A DNA stretch of 64,000 nt from Podospora pseudocomata (lineage: Eukaryota; Ascomycota; Sordariomycetes; Sordariales; Podosporaceae). The notes beneath the pieces were generated by a model that was given only the letters and a program-made list of their open reading frames with translations, made no database searches and was not told where the DNA came from. This document shows, in pieces, positions 10,586-22,859 of this stretch. The stretch lies in the NCBI RefSeq assembly GCF_035222375.1, contig NC_085890.1, positions 3,968,001-4,032,000 of the forward strand, in the 5' to 3' direction. Numbering within the stretch: the first letter of the stretch is position 1; every line of letters begins with the position of its first letter. The translations under genes and the position numbers were made by a program.

Positions 10586-13175
10586 ATGAAACCTCAGACA
10601 CCGGTATTCAACATGAAGGTCGACAACTCGAACATGGAATCTGAAGCTGCATCACCCTCTGCCAAGACTCCTTCTCCAAGCATTCATCAAGCCTCTAGTC
10701 TCGTTTCCTCGGGGTATCACACCAGACAGTCGCCGCATACGTCTGCAAACGATGGTTCCAGAGACCAGAGCGATCTTGCAACAGAATACTCTGACACCGA
10801 GTCCAGCTCAGGCAGTAGTCTCGTATCATCAGAGGAAGAACACCTCCAGGATAGATCTAGGCGTCCTGTTGAACTTGGAGGTGGACTCGATACACTAGTC
10901 ACCAGTGAGCTGGATCGAAAGGGTATTATCGACGAGTCAGACTCTGAGTTGTGGAAGGTGGAAGAGCGGACATCTTCAAGCGGCCGGAAATCACCCAGAG
11001 TCAACTACACAGCTCGTGCACCATTCCGGGGGGACGGTGGCGTACCAATAGTAGATTTACACCACAAACCGGCCCATGAAGTCGAACCGAGCGAGATCAC
11101 AGATCTCGGTAACGGCCAATACATGCGCGATCCAGATAGGAAATCTCGGTTTCTCCAGCGGCGAAAAAGTCGCAACCATGCCAAAGACAGGAAGTCGCTC
11201 CAAACACAACTTTTTCAGTCTCTCCACCCGCTTGATGACGAAGAGAAAGAGAAAGGGTTCATACCTATTGATCTGTTACCTCTGCTCATCACCGAAGAAT
11301 CTGTCTACAAGGAACTATCAGGTCCCCTCCGAGAGACCCATGATGAGAAAACCATCCGGAGATACGCGCGCAAGATTTGCGCCGAGACAACCGAGAATTA
11401 TATAGAGGGCGACAAGCCCAAAACAAAGACCATAACGTTTCGTAAAATCTTTGCGATCCTGGTCCTTGTCGAGAAGTCTCCTTCTATCACCAAGTTCCTC
11501 AAAGAAAACATCAACGACTCGGATTTGCCCTTGGTCAGAGTCAGCAACCCAAAGAGACCTGGCGAATGCGACTTACGTTGTTCGAGGGAACGGGACAAAC
11601 AGCTCAAGTGTTTCCGAGGGAGCTGGTCGCCTCTACAGATTCGGAATTTCGCATCGTGGCAATTCGTCACTCTGGCCCCTTTTTTTGCCAAAAGCGAGCT
11701 GTACAAGGAAGTCGAGCACTATGTTCTACAGGACGGGATCATCATGCCTTTTCTGACGGACCCGAACAAGCAAGCCATATCCAACGATCCCTTTGTCGAT
11801 AGTCAGCAGGAAGAGCTGTTGGGTGGTGGAGGTCGGGTGTTCAGGGCCATCCTTCACCCTGATCATCATAGTTTTCACAAGAGTTTCAAGGTCGGTACAT
11901 AATCCCGGATCAAATGTACGCAGATAAGATTGGGTTAAAGCGGGTCCTAATAAAACACTGCAGTGTCCTCGAGAACCATCATGCATCTGCACCTTCGCCA
12001 TCAAGCGTCTCCATTCCCAAAATAAAGATCACTTCAAAAGAGAAGTTGACATGCTGAAGAAGTTCAGCAACTTTGCACACCCACATCTCATATCCCTACT
12101 AGCCACCTATGAACAGCGAAACAGTTTCTTCCTGATCTTCCCCTGCGCCAAATCTGACCTACTTTCTTACTGGGAAAAGTTCGAGGCCAGCCCGAAAATG
12201 GACCACGGCACTGTGAAATGGATGGCACATCAGTGCAAAGGAATTGCAAGCGGTGTGTTGAAGATTCACGAGTATTCAAGCACCAACTCCAAGCTGGGCA
12301 ACACCCTGAAGCCAGGTCCACGGGAACCATTTGGCCATCATGGGGACATCAAGCCACAGAATGTGCTGGTCTTTTTAGACAATGCTCAAGATGGCCCAAC
12401 TCAGGATCATTGTTCCACATGGAAGAGTCGAGGCACCCTCAAGCTCACAGACTTTGGCCTGGCTTCCACATCTTCTCATCGCACCATATCCCGAAAGCCG
12501 CTCTCTCATGTCGGAATGACCTACAACTATCGAGCACCCGAGTGCGATCTGCCTTCCAACCAAGATCCAAAAGGCCGTCAGTACGATATGTGGACGCTTG
12601 GATGTTTGTACCTAGAGTTTGTCACTTGGCTCATGGGAGGGAAAAAGCTCCTCGACGAATTCACACAGCTTAGAGCAGGGCCCTTTAGCGCTGAAAGTCT
12701 GAAGCACAGAACAAAACTGGACATCTTGTACGGTGGTGGTCTCATTCCACCTGAGATCGCCAGCGATGCCTTCTTCATGATCGAGGAGGACCACAGCATG
12801 GAAGGGCAGAAAAGAGGGGGTCTCAAGGGAATAGTCAAGCCGGCTGTCACCGAGGTATGTCTTGTCCCCTTTACCATATTCCCACATTAACACATTAACA
12901 CATTGACACATTTTCCCATCTCCTCTCACATTCCCCATTCCAAGATCAGTTCCCAATACCATTTCTAGTTCATCAAGAGACTACACGCCGACCCAGCATG
13001 CACCGGGTTTTTGCATGACTTCTTGGATATGATACGAGATGGACTACTGGTCGTCAAGCAGTGCGACCCAGGGAAGCTGGACAGGTACGAGATTCAGCAG
13101 GTCTACGGCAAGCTCTGCAAGATGGAGCAGGAGTGTGAGAAGTGGGAGTACAGCTGCGGACCAGCGTTGAGGTGA
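10586..13175 (+). CDS. Protein kinase with long N-terminal region (divergent pair, right member)
   Basis: Exons 10586-11890, 11964-12854 and 12969-13175, all joined in phase 0 (introns 73 and 114 nt), give 800 residues. The ATG at 10586 lies in CCACC-ATG context; open sequence further upstream has no ATG in frame. The first 200 residues are Ser-rich and disordered. A helical region follows that ends in a block (WSPLQIRNFASWQFVTLAPF) aligned by position and pattern with one in the left kinase. The kinase domain has GGGGRVFRAI (about 425), FAIKRL, HGDIKPQN (about 562), canonical DFGLA (about 598), NYRAPE and YDMWTLGCLYLE. A short C-terminal exon adds FIKRLHADPACTGFLHDFLD and ends WEYSCGPALR. 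It looks like a paralogue of the left kinase. Function is inferred only as Ser/Thr-type signalling. Confidence 0.88.
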
Positions 13176-13329
13176 TGGGGAGGGCAAATCAGCAAGTGCA
13201 AAGGATCAATGGATAATAACATTTATCTGATAATAATCATTCTTTCCAACTTATAATCTAACCAAGAGCTCGTCGAAAATCCCAAGAAACGCTTCTATTC
13301 ACTATCCATCCAGTCACTCCGTACCCCGT

Positions 13330-14976
13330 CTACACTCTGATATGCCCACCGTCAATAATGGCCTTGAGATTAGGCAGAACACCAATGCGATCAGAAGAGG
13401 GAGTGCGGCTGGCGGTGCCAGAGGTGGTCAGAATAGTCCTGACTCTCGCAGGGCTCAGCTTGCGACCAAGTCTCGCCTGGGCAATACCCTGAACGGCGGC
13501 AGCAGCACCAACAATAATCGGACTAGCCCCGGATGTGCCGCTGAAGCTGGTGGTGTACAGGTTGTTGGCAGTGCCATCGGCGTTGGTAAAAGTGGTATCG
13601 ATGTTCTCGCCCCAGCCGTAGACATCAACACGGCTGCCGTGGTTGGAGTAGCCCAGCCGGAAATGGGGAACCGACGCGCTGGACGCTCCGACCATGATAG
13701 CACCGGACTCGCGGTATTCGCTGGGGAATGCACGGTTGAAGATGCGCTTGTTGGACAGGTTGCGGTAGGCATCCAAGTCATTCCCGCCGTTGCACGCCGC
13801 TTCGACAACGATGATTCCCCTGCCGGTACAGACGAGGATGGCCTCGTGATTCGCGTCAGCCACCGAAACGGGCCAGTAGTATTGGCCGCCCACGGGGTCG
13901 AACTCTTGAGCTTCAAGCAGGAGGATATCACCGCTGGCCATGTTGTTACAGGCGTCCAATATGGTCGCAGCCGTATTGTACGAGCCATCGGGACGAGACT
14001 GAGAGATCACTCGGCCCTTGGCGGCGGGGACGATGCCGACACCACCGATTTGGTTGTCTGCCATGAGCATCTGGCCCAGGACGGCAGTGCCGTGGTCGGG
14101 ATAGTCCCTGTTGCGGCCAGAAATGAGGGTGATGTTGGCAGCACGAAGGTCTTCGTGGTTGAGGTTCCTATTCAGAGAGTCAGTCAAGTGGTCTATCACA
14201 GAGGGGCTGAAGCAACATACCATCCCTGCTCCATGTCAACGATACCAACTCTGGCACCGTCACCACCAGTGATTGTCCAAGCGTAACGGGCATTGATACC
14301 CTGAGGGGCAGCGTTCAAATACCCCTGATTTCCGCTGCGAGGGTCATCATTAGGATTAACAGCAGGAGGTGGACCTTGCTGCAAAGCGTGGACACTGGCA
14401 ACAGTGTCAAGCTTGTTCAGTTGGTGAATAAGTTCCAGCGTCAGCTTGGAGAGTGCAGGCGGCGCCTCCTTGCCGGATTTGGAGCTGGCGGTGGAGACGG
14501 CGCTCAGTCCAAGATCGTCAATGTCAATCTGGAACCACTCCTCGAAGCTTGGGATCTGGACACCATCCACGTCGAGACGCTTCCGAAGAGCCGCGCTGGG
14601 GCGATGCTCCTGAGGAACAAGGGGCGCGACGTTGGGTGTGAGCCGACGTCTGTGGCGGCCAGTGTTGAGGCCATCAATCAGACTCTCAACCCCTGAAACC
14701 AAGCTGGTGATGAACTCGGGGTCCTCCAGCTGCTTTTTCAAGCCCTCTGGTGTGAGCTTCAGGGCAAGTCTGGGGGCGTTGGAGGCCAGAGAAGAAAGAG
14801 TGGATGTGACAGCTTCGACGGATTCTGCAAATTATCAGTGTTTGAGCATTATCTAGGTCATTGACAACCTAGGGAGACTTACCCTTTGAACCCAGGTCAA
14901 GAGCGTAACCTGAGGTGAGTTGCGCTGTCGCCAACAGACCGGCCCCGAGCCACGCCTTCAACCTTGAGACAGACAT
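13330..14976 (-). CDS. Secreted subtilisin-like serine protease (peptidase S8)
   Basis: Exons 14976-14883, 14824-14221 and 14167-13330 give 511 residues. The start at 14976 supplies a signal peptide (MSVSRLKAWLGAGLLATAQL). A propeptide-like region follows up to about residue 190. The catalytic domain has the Asp in GARVGIVDMEQGW, the His in RDYPDHGTAVLGQM, the oxyanion Asn in VEAACNGGND, and the Ser in SFSGTSGASPIIVGAA, so the triad is complete. Families of this kind cleave proteins outside the cell; this one lacks an obvious GPI signal. The 5' intron (14825-14882) and the second (14168-14220) both join cleanly. The Asp motif is followed by GW where many subtilases have TG, which places it among the less typical fungal S8 members. 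Confidence 0.92.
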
Positions 14977-16178
14977 TGTGACTCTGTGAACTCGAGTGAC
15001 CTTGAAGACTATGGGTGGTTGAGTCTGAACTTTGAAGGTTGAAAAGCCAGATGGGGAGATAGGTAATGCAGATCAGTTCTGGGAATCTTGATAACTTATA
15101 TGCCCATCTACATCTTTCATAGACTAGGTACCCAAGTTAGTCGACCCATACCAAGCACTTTGTGTGGAACGACCAGACGCGATTACTTCGCCTAGGTGGA
15201 CATGAGATTATGCCATCCTTCCAGGCTGCGTATAACATGCGATTGGTCGGGACATGGGTGCCAACCCCTGACGCTTTAACATGTCAACCAAATTTGACCA
15301 CCTCGCCACAGTTCTTCTGGTACGTTGGTGTTCACCATGCATTGCCCACAACCAGGAAAACACAAAAGGTCCCCGTGGATCAGACGCGTCCAGGGCTCCT
15401 GAATTTGATCCAAGTCCGAAAACTCGGACAGACATGTCCCCGGGGCCGGGGGGCCACTCGCTCATCAGCCCTGCAACCGCGCCACAAACCAGCTCCTGCG
15501 GACCTTAAGTTCCAGCCCAGGGTCTTTGCCCCGGGCGGGCGGTCCCTAGCTCTTTCATCGGTGAGGACACGCACAAGCAAATAGTCCCACCCCACCAAGC
15601 CCAAACTGGGCTAATGCTGACCCTTGGCGACTGCTTATGCTCAGGGGTTGAGTCTAGGGGCGTTCGGCCCGAGCTTTCTAGATGGTGAGTCTATGAAGTT
15701 CTATACGAGCAAGAGATGCCTGATATGACTGACCCGGGTTATCGGTTCCTGGGTTTAGACGTTGGCACGTGGGGGGCACACCTTCCTTCCCTGTGTTTTA
15801 CGTATCATCGTCCCATGTTTGTAGCCATCTTGAGGACCAATAGGGGGCTTGTGCGTCGGTTGCGTAGTAATGAGCAAGGGCAAAAGCATCCCATGGCTTC
15901 CTTCTACCCATGGTGTATGGCAGACTGCTTACAAGCAACCCATGATGAGGGTGTTCAGAACAGGTCAGCTGGCAGCAATGAAGAAGGCTTACATCTTGCG
16001 CACATCATCTGAAGGAACACCATTAGCTGGGTTATCAGTCTATGTTTAGCATTTGGTTTGATAATGACATTCGAGCAGGAAAAAGCTGCCTGTTTAGGAC
16101 ACTGCTAGGTGCTGTGAAAAACCCGAAAGGCAAGACTTCAATCTGAATCCCCCCGTCCTATTCTGACTCATTGCTCTA
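14977..16178. other. Intergenic region, 1.2 kb
   Basis: This is the upstream region of the protease and the downstream region of the AAA ATPase. A GC-rich stretch around 15430-15560 contains C and G runs but no tandem repeat. No frame looks coding and no RNA gene is seen. Confidence 0.6.
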
Positions 16179-18489
16179 TCAAATCTGCAGTCCTTCCGTA
16201 ATACGCATCACGTTCCTGATATCCTCGAAGGTGATACCTCTATCATATCTCTTGGCCATCATCCTTGCTGTCTTGGTGATGTTCTTGATCCTGCGGCCGT
16301 TTGTCTCGATCGACGCTAGCGTGTCAAACTCCTCATCCGTGACCGTGGAGGCGAATTCTCCCTCCTCCATGCCCAGGAACGTCTTCCAGATAGCGAGACG
16401 TGATGACAGGTCCAGGGCAGGGTAGTTGATGGTGAGGTGGATGCGCGAGTAGATGGCCGGGTCCAGAACACGTTCTCTGTTGGTGGTGAGGAACAGCAGA
16501 GAAGGGTAGTACTCCAGCTCACGGAGGAAGCGGGCCACGAGCCGGTTTCGTTCCGGGGAGTCGTCACTCCTCTTCTCAAGATACATGTCACACTCATCGA
16601 TTAGGAGCACGGCCTTCCACTTGGCGGCAAGCGAGAAGGTCCTGGTCAGCTCATCGTCATCGCGGCTGCTGACGGGTGAGCGTGACCGGGAATCGCGCCG
16701 ACGCCTTTCGGGCATACGATCCCGTTCGTCTTTCAGGAGGTCCGACAACTCCATCTTGACCAGCGGCGCATGAATCTTTTCAGCAACTGAGGCACACAAG
16801 TTAGCTTCCAATCATTTACAAACACAAGCGCTCGAGGTATACTGCGGTACATACCAGACTCTGCCGTCATTGTTTTGCCCACACCTGGATCACCGGCCAG
16901 CAACATGACAAGACCACCGCCCTTGCCGTTGATGACATCGTCAAAGGCCTCTCCGTCCTTGAGCTGATTCTCGACAAAGGACAGAATGAGATCTTTGTAA
17001 CCGTCCGGGAGCACAAGGCTATCAAAGGGCTTGGTGTTCTTCTCGACGTCGATGATGCGATCCACCTCAAAGTCATCTGTTTGCCGTCGTCAGTAAGTTG
17101 GCTTGATAAGAAAGTCAACAAAAGCTTACCCCATTTTCTCTCCTTGAGGCAATAGCCATGCATGTAAGAAGACAAAAGCAACAGCTCGAGCTCATCGAGG
17201 ACCTGCTTCTTGTTCTTGTCGCCATCTTCTGTCCCTGTCGCCATAGGATCGTCCTCGACAACTAGAGGTCGTGGAGGAGGTCTGGCGTACGGCTCGTCAT
17301 ACGGTGCGTCGTGGTCGTGCACTGGAATTGGTTGCCGGTATCGAGGCCTCAGCGGGTTGTCCTCAAGAGGACGGTGACCACCGGGCGGGGCAGCGTCAAC
17401 CGGAGCTTGCGTAATCAGCTCAGTGTAAAGCTGCGGCTTGTTCACCTCGCTCAGGTGTCTGGTAAAGGTTCTTCTGGGGCAGTTCCGAGAATCCAATATG
17501 ATGCGATTGGTGTGCTGTTTCCGCTCTGACTCGCTCATCTCATCTGCCTTCTCAGGGAGATATGCCTTGTAGGTGATGCCAGCGAGCTCGTGATGTCTCC
17601 TTCCCCTTTCGAGGCATTGGGTTTTGATTGCGGCCGCATCCTCGAGGTACTTTACCGGAACGACTCGCATGTCCGCAATCTTTCTGGTGCCCTTGAAGCT
17701 AGAGAGACTGATGTTGTCATTCGTGGCGCCAAAGCTAGACCCATTCCATGAAGTGCCTGTGCAGAAGAGGTAGTATCGTGGATGGCGTTGGTAGCGCTCG
17801 GGGTCATCGTGAGGGGCTTCCACCTCGGTGACGATGAAGAAGTCACCCAGGTTTGACTGCCTGGTGATACGCGGAGTCTCGTACACGAGCTCGCCTGGAG
17901 GGAAAATGGTCCACAGGTGCTTGAAAGTGATTATGCCGTGGCTGACGAGCTCGTCCTTAACTGCAAACGCCTCGGCCAGGTCGGCCCTGACAAGGGACCT
18001 CAGCTGGATCAGAATGGTCTTGACAACCTCACTCTCTTCCTTGTCGATGGCGGCGTTGAACCTGTCCCAGCGCCAGAAGAATGGGCGGAACGGTGCCTTG
18101 AAGATCAAGAACTTGACCTCTTTCACGAGGTTATCGTATCCCTCAAACACGTCGAATAGCACCTCCCGGACTTGGGGATGGCGGATCTCAATCGAGTGGA
18201 GTTCAATCCGCTTCTTGTTGCCGTTCATGGTGGCTAGAACACGGCGGCGGACAATGAGAGGATAGGTGCAGTCCTCGTTGTCTTGGTCGACTTCCACGTC
18301 AGGGGGCATCTCGTGGACCCAGTTCAGGCAACATTGGCACTTTTTGGGGCCTTCGTAGAGATCCTGAACCAGCCTTTGGCGATCCTCGGTGCCAGCGTGG
18401 AGGTCATCTTCGATGCGGATGGCATCAGCCAAACGCTCGATGATGGAGTACGACTCATCGTCGTCTTGGAGCGGCTTGTCACTCGGCAT
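16179..18489 (-). CDS. AAA+ ATPase with DUF7025-type N-terminal region
   Basis: Exons 18489-17130, 17076-16855 and 16786-16179 give 729 residues. The first 400 residues match the fungal layout that precedes such AAA domains (DUF7025-like; for example EVLFDVFEGYDNLVKEVKF and GTSWNGSSFG), followed by a proline-rich linker. The AAA core has Walker A in LLAGDPGVGKTMTAES, Walker B in AVLLIDECDMYLEKR, sensor 1 in LLFLTTNRE, and a lid (RRIKNITKTARMMAKR). All nucleotide-binding residues are present, so it is probably an active ATPase; its substrate is unknown. An Arg/Ser-rich insert (RRRRDSRSRSPVSSRDDDE) lies between Walker A and Walker B, where most family members have a short loop. Introns are 53 and 68 nt. 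Confidence 0.9.
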
Positions 18490-19158
18490 GGTTGTTGGAT
18501 CTGTGGCTTTGTGTCGGTTTCAAAAGAAGAGAAAGGATGAGTGATGGGGAACTTGGATGTTGCATGAGATGGATCATCTTGATATACCCCGCGGTTGCTC
18601 ATAGTGTTGGCATCTGAGGCAGGCTGTGAGACCGTCCTGCCTGGCGTTGCCTGGGCTGCGCATGCGGGGACATGCAATATGCACTCCATCGGAGAGCGAG
18701 TCGATGCGTCGATTGGTCTCGTTCAGGCGGCACTGCCCCCAACAGCCTGCTGCACAGTGAAGAAATGCCCAATAGCCGTCATCCTGGCTCGGGCTTTGGC
18801 TTAAGGACAATTGGTTCAATGTCAAGTGTATCATCATGAGGACAGGAAACCACCGACACAAAAGGGGACTGTTCTATCCCTAACCCCCCTGACCTCTGAA
18901 CCCCTGACTGACACAGCATTGTGCTAGATTTTTTTTGTTGTTTTGACAGTCCCCAAGCGCCTTGAGCTTTGGTGGAGGATTCTGCATGCATAAGTGTGAT
19001 CTACAAGAGCTGTCACGGCTGGACTGGTGTTGGTTCCAAGACTCGGCTCCGCGTCGCCATTGATTGGTTACCATCGATCCAGTGATAGCAACCAAGGCGC
19101 TTCACAAAGACATAAAAAGCACTGAGTGGCTGCTTCGAGAGGGAAGAACATCAAATAT
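18490..19158. other. Divergent promoter region
   Basis: About 0.67 kb between two divergent genes. No coding frame with support, no repeat. It probably carries both promoters. Confidence 0.6.
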
Positions 19159-19590
19159 ATGCTCCGCCATTTCCAAGCTACATTATCTATTCTAGTCCTC
19201 AACATGCTCGCACTGCTCTCTCGAGGCAGAGCTTCAGCGACCGCCGACGCGATAGGGGGGTCCGTCGAACTTGCAGCCGCAATCGGGATTCCCCTTGCCA
19301 TCGTCTTCTTCATCGCAGTCATTCTCGCCATTTATTCATCAAAACCAAGCAAAAAGGAAAAGGAGCCAGAGGTACGGGAAGTCAGCGGCGAGAGTTTATA
19401 CGATCGATTAGCAAGGGAACGGACATGGCAAACTTCCGGAAGAGACGACAGCTCATATGATGGGTACAGGCAGGTTCAGATGGGGGGCGGGAGAAATATG
19501 GAAGCAGAATCAGAAGTCCTGCTAACGGCACCGCAACCGAGTCGGCCTAGGAGTAGTGATCGCGGAGGCGGTGATGATTATAGGGTATGA
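19159..19590 (+). CDS. Small single-exon membrane protein, uncharacterised
   Basis: 143 residues from the ATG at 19159; an upstream GTG in frame was not used. A hydrophobic N-terminus (QATLSILVLNMLALLSRG) is followed by a second strong membrane segment (AAAIGIPLAIVFFIAVILAI), a basic stop-transfer stretch (SSKPSKKEKE) and a polar, glycine-rich cytosolic-type tail with Tyr residues. The first segment may be a signal peptide, giving a type I single-pass protein. The shape resembles small fungal receptors or sensors with short outer parts, but I recognise no family. No intron is evident. Confidence 0.6.
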   Translation: MLRHFQATLSILVLNMLALLSRGRASATADAIGGSVELAAAIGIPLAIVFFIAVILAIYSSKPSKKEKEPEVREVSGESLYDRLARERTWQTSGRDDSSYDGYRQVQMGGGRNMEAESEVLLTAPQPSRPRSSDRGGGDDYRV

Positions 19591-20045
19591 GATGCTGGGA
19601 ATTTGCGGATTGTGGAGAGTAACATACTATGCGAAATAGAGCTACCTGACCTGACCTGAATCATGGAATAAATGGGTTATAACTGCAAATTTCACGACTA
19701 TTGAACACCACACCAAGCACAGTTCTTTTTCCCGTTACACAGGGGTGTCGCAACCTAAAGCGAGAATCGGACTCGTCGTGTTTAGCCTGGATCATCATTT
19801 ACTTGTCATATGCGGTAGACACCCCGACTGGCCCATCCAATACTTCAAAGCAAGTGTAAAGATCTTGGAAACGTAACCTTTGTGCGGAGAAATGCGGGTG
19901 AAAAGATCTGCACAATTTCTGTGAGACCGTCAGCCGTGCACGGCATGGTTGAGAGATCATATAATGACAGGAGTGTTCGATACCCAGAGCAAGCCGGGCC
20001 GTCATCTCCCTCAACACTCGATTACCAAGTGAACATTGTTTCGCC
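19591..20045. other. Upstream region of FAD oxidase
   Basis: About 0.45 kb. I see nothing beyond the presumed promoter of the oxidase at 20046. Confidence 0.6.
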
Positions 20046-22088
20046 ATGTCGCTAATCAAGATTCTGGGAGTTCTTCTTACCTTTAATTTCTCGGTACAAG
20101 CCACCAGGCATTCCCATCCTCTTTTTGCTTGGGAGACAACACCTTTGGACCCCATTGGTTTGGCGAGACTTGTCCAGGACACCAATACCTCGCAATATGA
20201 ACACCTGTTTCCCTTCACAGGTCAAAAAACCGCAGCAACACCTAATCGGCTAAGCCCTGGCACCTGCAAAGTGTTTCCAGGAGACAATGACTGGCCCTCA
20301 CCGGAAGCATGGGATGCCTTTGGTAAGGTCCTCGGTGGTGCTCTGATCAAGACGGTCCCAGCTGCGGCAGTCTGCTACGCCAATACAGGCCTCTACGATG
20401 CGCAGAGGTGCTCCCAGGTTCAAGCAAATTTTAGCAATCCCTATTTCCAGTATGCCTCTGACTCTCTATAAGCTGTAGTGAAAACACTAACAAGCTCCCC
20501 AGTGAGGATGACCCCACCTCTAACTTCTTCCCCAACTTCCAGGGTAGGACCTGTCTTCCGACTTCAGATCCTCGATCCTCAAACTGCACACACGGCGCAT
20601 TCCCAATATACGCAGTGAATGCTACCAATGTGCAGCAAATCCAACTAGCCATCAACTTTGCAAGGAACACAAATATCAGGCTGGTCATCAAGAACACGGG
20701 ACATTGCTACCTGGGCAAGTCGACTGGGGCCGGGGCTCTGAGTATCTGGACCCATCACTTGAACGATATCCGGTATTTTGACGACCTGAAAGTTGATGGC
20801 TTTGAGCAAGGTGGCAAAGCACTCAAGATTGCCCCTGGAGCGACGGTGAGGCAAGTTTATGAGGCAGCGGATCGGAATGGTGTCAGTGTCCTGGGCGGCA
20901 TCTGCGAGGTGAGCAGCGTTAACTACCCACAACACATATCTACCCACCAGGTGTCCAACTGCTAACACGTCAAAGAGCGTCGGTTATGCCGGAGGCTACG
21001 TAGCTGGAGGCGGTCACACACCCTTGTCAGGCCTCTACGGCATGGCAGCCGATCATGTTCTCGCTCTTCAGCTTGTCACTGCTGAAGGCCAGTTCACCAC
21101 TGTCTCCCCAAAACATAACCCTGACCTCTACTGGGCTCTTCGTGGCGGCGGAGCTGGCACATTCGGTGTGGTCACCTCTGTGATCATCAGAGCTCAACCC
21201 AAACTCCCGATCGTAACCTCCACCTTCTCCATCAGCACCTCTGATACTGTCTCCGCCGAGACATTCTGGAAGGGAATGCGCGGCTATTTTGAGCTTTTCA
21301 TCCCCTTTACCGATGCGGGCACGTACTCCTGGTGGGTACTAGTCAATACCAACGGCAACTATGTCTTTAGCATGAGCCCCTTTTTTGCGCCAAACCACAC
21401 CATCGAGTCGTTCAACAAGCTCGTCAAGCCATGGTTTGACCAGCTCACAGAACTGGGTATTCCATTCACACCAAACACAACCCAACACGATGCCTATCTC
21501 CCCGCCTGGGCCTCCACTTGGGGCGAGGACGTCATGTTGAACGCCGCCGGGGGGATGAACATTGCCGGCAACTGGCTACTCCCACGCCGAAATTGGGAAA
21601 ACCGGACAAAATTCGAAGAAACTTTTGCGGTCATCAAGCGGCATAGTGAGAGTGGAAGGATGCTGATGGGGTATCACCAGGCGCCGAGGAACAGAGCCAA
21701 CGTTGACAACGCCGTAAACAATGCTTGGCGGGAGGCTGTCTGCTTCCTCATCCTGGCGGCAGTGATTGACGCGGAACCGTTAGCTTTCACCCCCGGTTTG
21801 ATCAGTGCTGCGTCAAGGGAGTTTAGAGATGAAATCCTGGCGCCATTCAGAGCGGTTGCTCCGGAGAGTGATGGTGGTGGGGCATACTTGAACGAAGCTC
21901 ATATTGATGATCCAAACTGGCGGGAAGCGTTTTATGGAGGTCACTATGAGCGACTGTCAAGTATCAAGCAGAAGTGGGATCCTGGGCATGTCTTTTATGC
22001 CACGACCGCAGTGGGAAGCGAGAGGTGGGAGGTCCGAGATGGAGATCAAGGGATACAAACACAGAACGGGCGGCTATGTCGGACTTGA
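20046..22088 (+). CDS. Secreted FAD-linked oxidase, berberine-bridge (BBE) type
   Basis: Exons 20046-20449, 20503-20908 and 20976-22088 (introns 53 and 67 nt) give 640 residues. The N-terminus is a signal peptide (MSLIKILGVLLTFNFSVQA). The FAD-binding PCMH-type domain contains VIKNTGHCYLGKSTGAG, whose His is in the position of the FAD-linking His, and GGICESVGYAGGYVAGGG, whose Cys may be the second attachment point. The substrate domain follows, and the C-terminus has the BBE motif (AYLNEAHIDDPNWREAFYGG then YERLSSIKQKWDPGHVFYA). Several N-x-S/T sites fit secretion. Such enzymes oxidise sugars, alcohols or secondary-metabolite intermediates; the substrate cannot be told from sequence. No biosynthetic backbone gene lies nearby. 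Confidence 0.93.
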
Positions 22089-22400
22089 GTATCTCGAGGC
22101 AAATGCGTGAGCTTTGTGGACTCGCACTCAGTCTCGGACTCGACCGGGTTGAGGGCCATCTATTGCTCCGGCGCCAGCAAGTTACATCGAGTTTAATTTT
22201 AATCGGGAGTTGAGTTGTACCATTCCGTGGTGATTCCGCTTCAGGACCCAATCTTTTGCCTAGGTTTCTCCATGTGGTCCTACTCTTTTCACGTGGTACA
22301 GCGGGGAAGTCCACGGGATTTAAAACGGCCATATGATCAGCGGCCCCGCCACAGGTATTCTCCAATCTTCATCCACCGTCGCAAACCTACTCTACGCGCC
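22089..22400. other. Short intergenic region
   Basis: About 0.3 kb separating the oxidase from the Dabb-domain gene. Nothing further is seen. Confidence 0.6.
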
Positions 22401-22859
22401 ATGTCCGTAACACATACCGTTCTCTTCCAGATCAAGGCCGATGCTGATGCTGATGATGTCAAGGCCGTGTGTACTTATTCCCTTGGCTTGAAAGCCCGTC
22501 TGTGCTAATTCTCAGTTGTCACATAGGCTTGCGATCGCTTCATTGCGCTCAAAGGCAGCTGCCTCCACCCCACAAGCAATACACCCTATATCAAGACGAT
22601 CAAAGGTGGTAAGGACAACTCACCAGAGGGGCTCCAGGTGTGTGATGAGCTGAGGTACCTTTCATCCTACGATATCATGATCTTACTGACAGTCAATCGA
22701 AAAAATGGCATCACCCACGGCTTCGTGGTTGAGTTCTCCTCGGCGGAGGACAGAGACTACTACGTCTCGACCGACCCTTCTCATCAGGCTTTTGTGAAGA
22801 GCATCGGCGCTTTGGTAGAGAAAGTCATCGTGGTAGACTTTGTTGACGGTCTGTACTAG
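22401..22859 (+). CDS. Stress-responsive A/B barrel (Dabb) domain protein
   Basis: Exons 22401-22466 and 22527-22859 (60-nt intron, phase 0) give 132 residues. The Dabb pattern is clear: an N-terminal strand MSVTHTVLFQIKADADADDV, a helix, then the central THGFVVEFSSAEDRDYYVS and the end PSHQAFVKSIGALVEKVIVV with DFVDG. Dabb proteins form dimeric alpha/beta barrels; fungal members range from stress proteins to polyketide cyclases. The length is typical of a single-domain member. The ATG at 22401 follows CGCC. It lies 0.3 kb downstream of the FAD oxidase on the same strand, which may be coincidence. Confidence 0.85.

Noticed and set aside
13342-14286. 314-codon plus-strand frame opposite the subtilase
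   Set aside because: Antisense shadow; the protease triad lies on the minus strand.
15162-15584. 140-codon plus-strand frame in the GC-rich gap
   Set aside because: Starts in a weak context, no family signal, and the GC-rich sequence lowers stop frequency.
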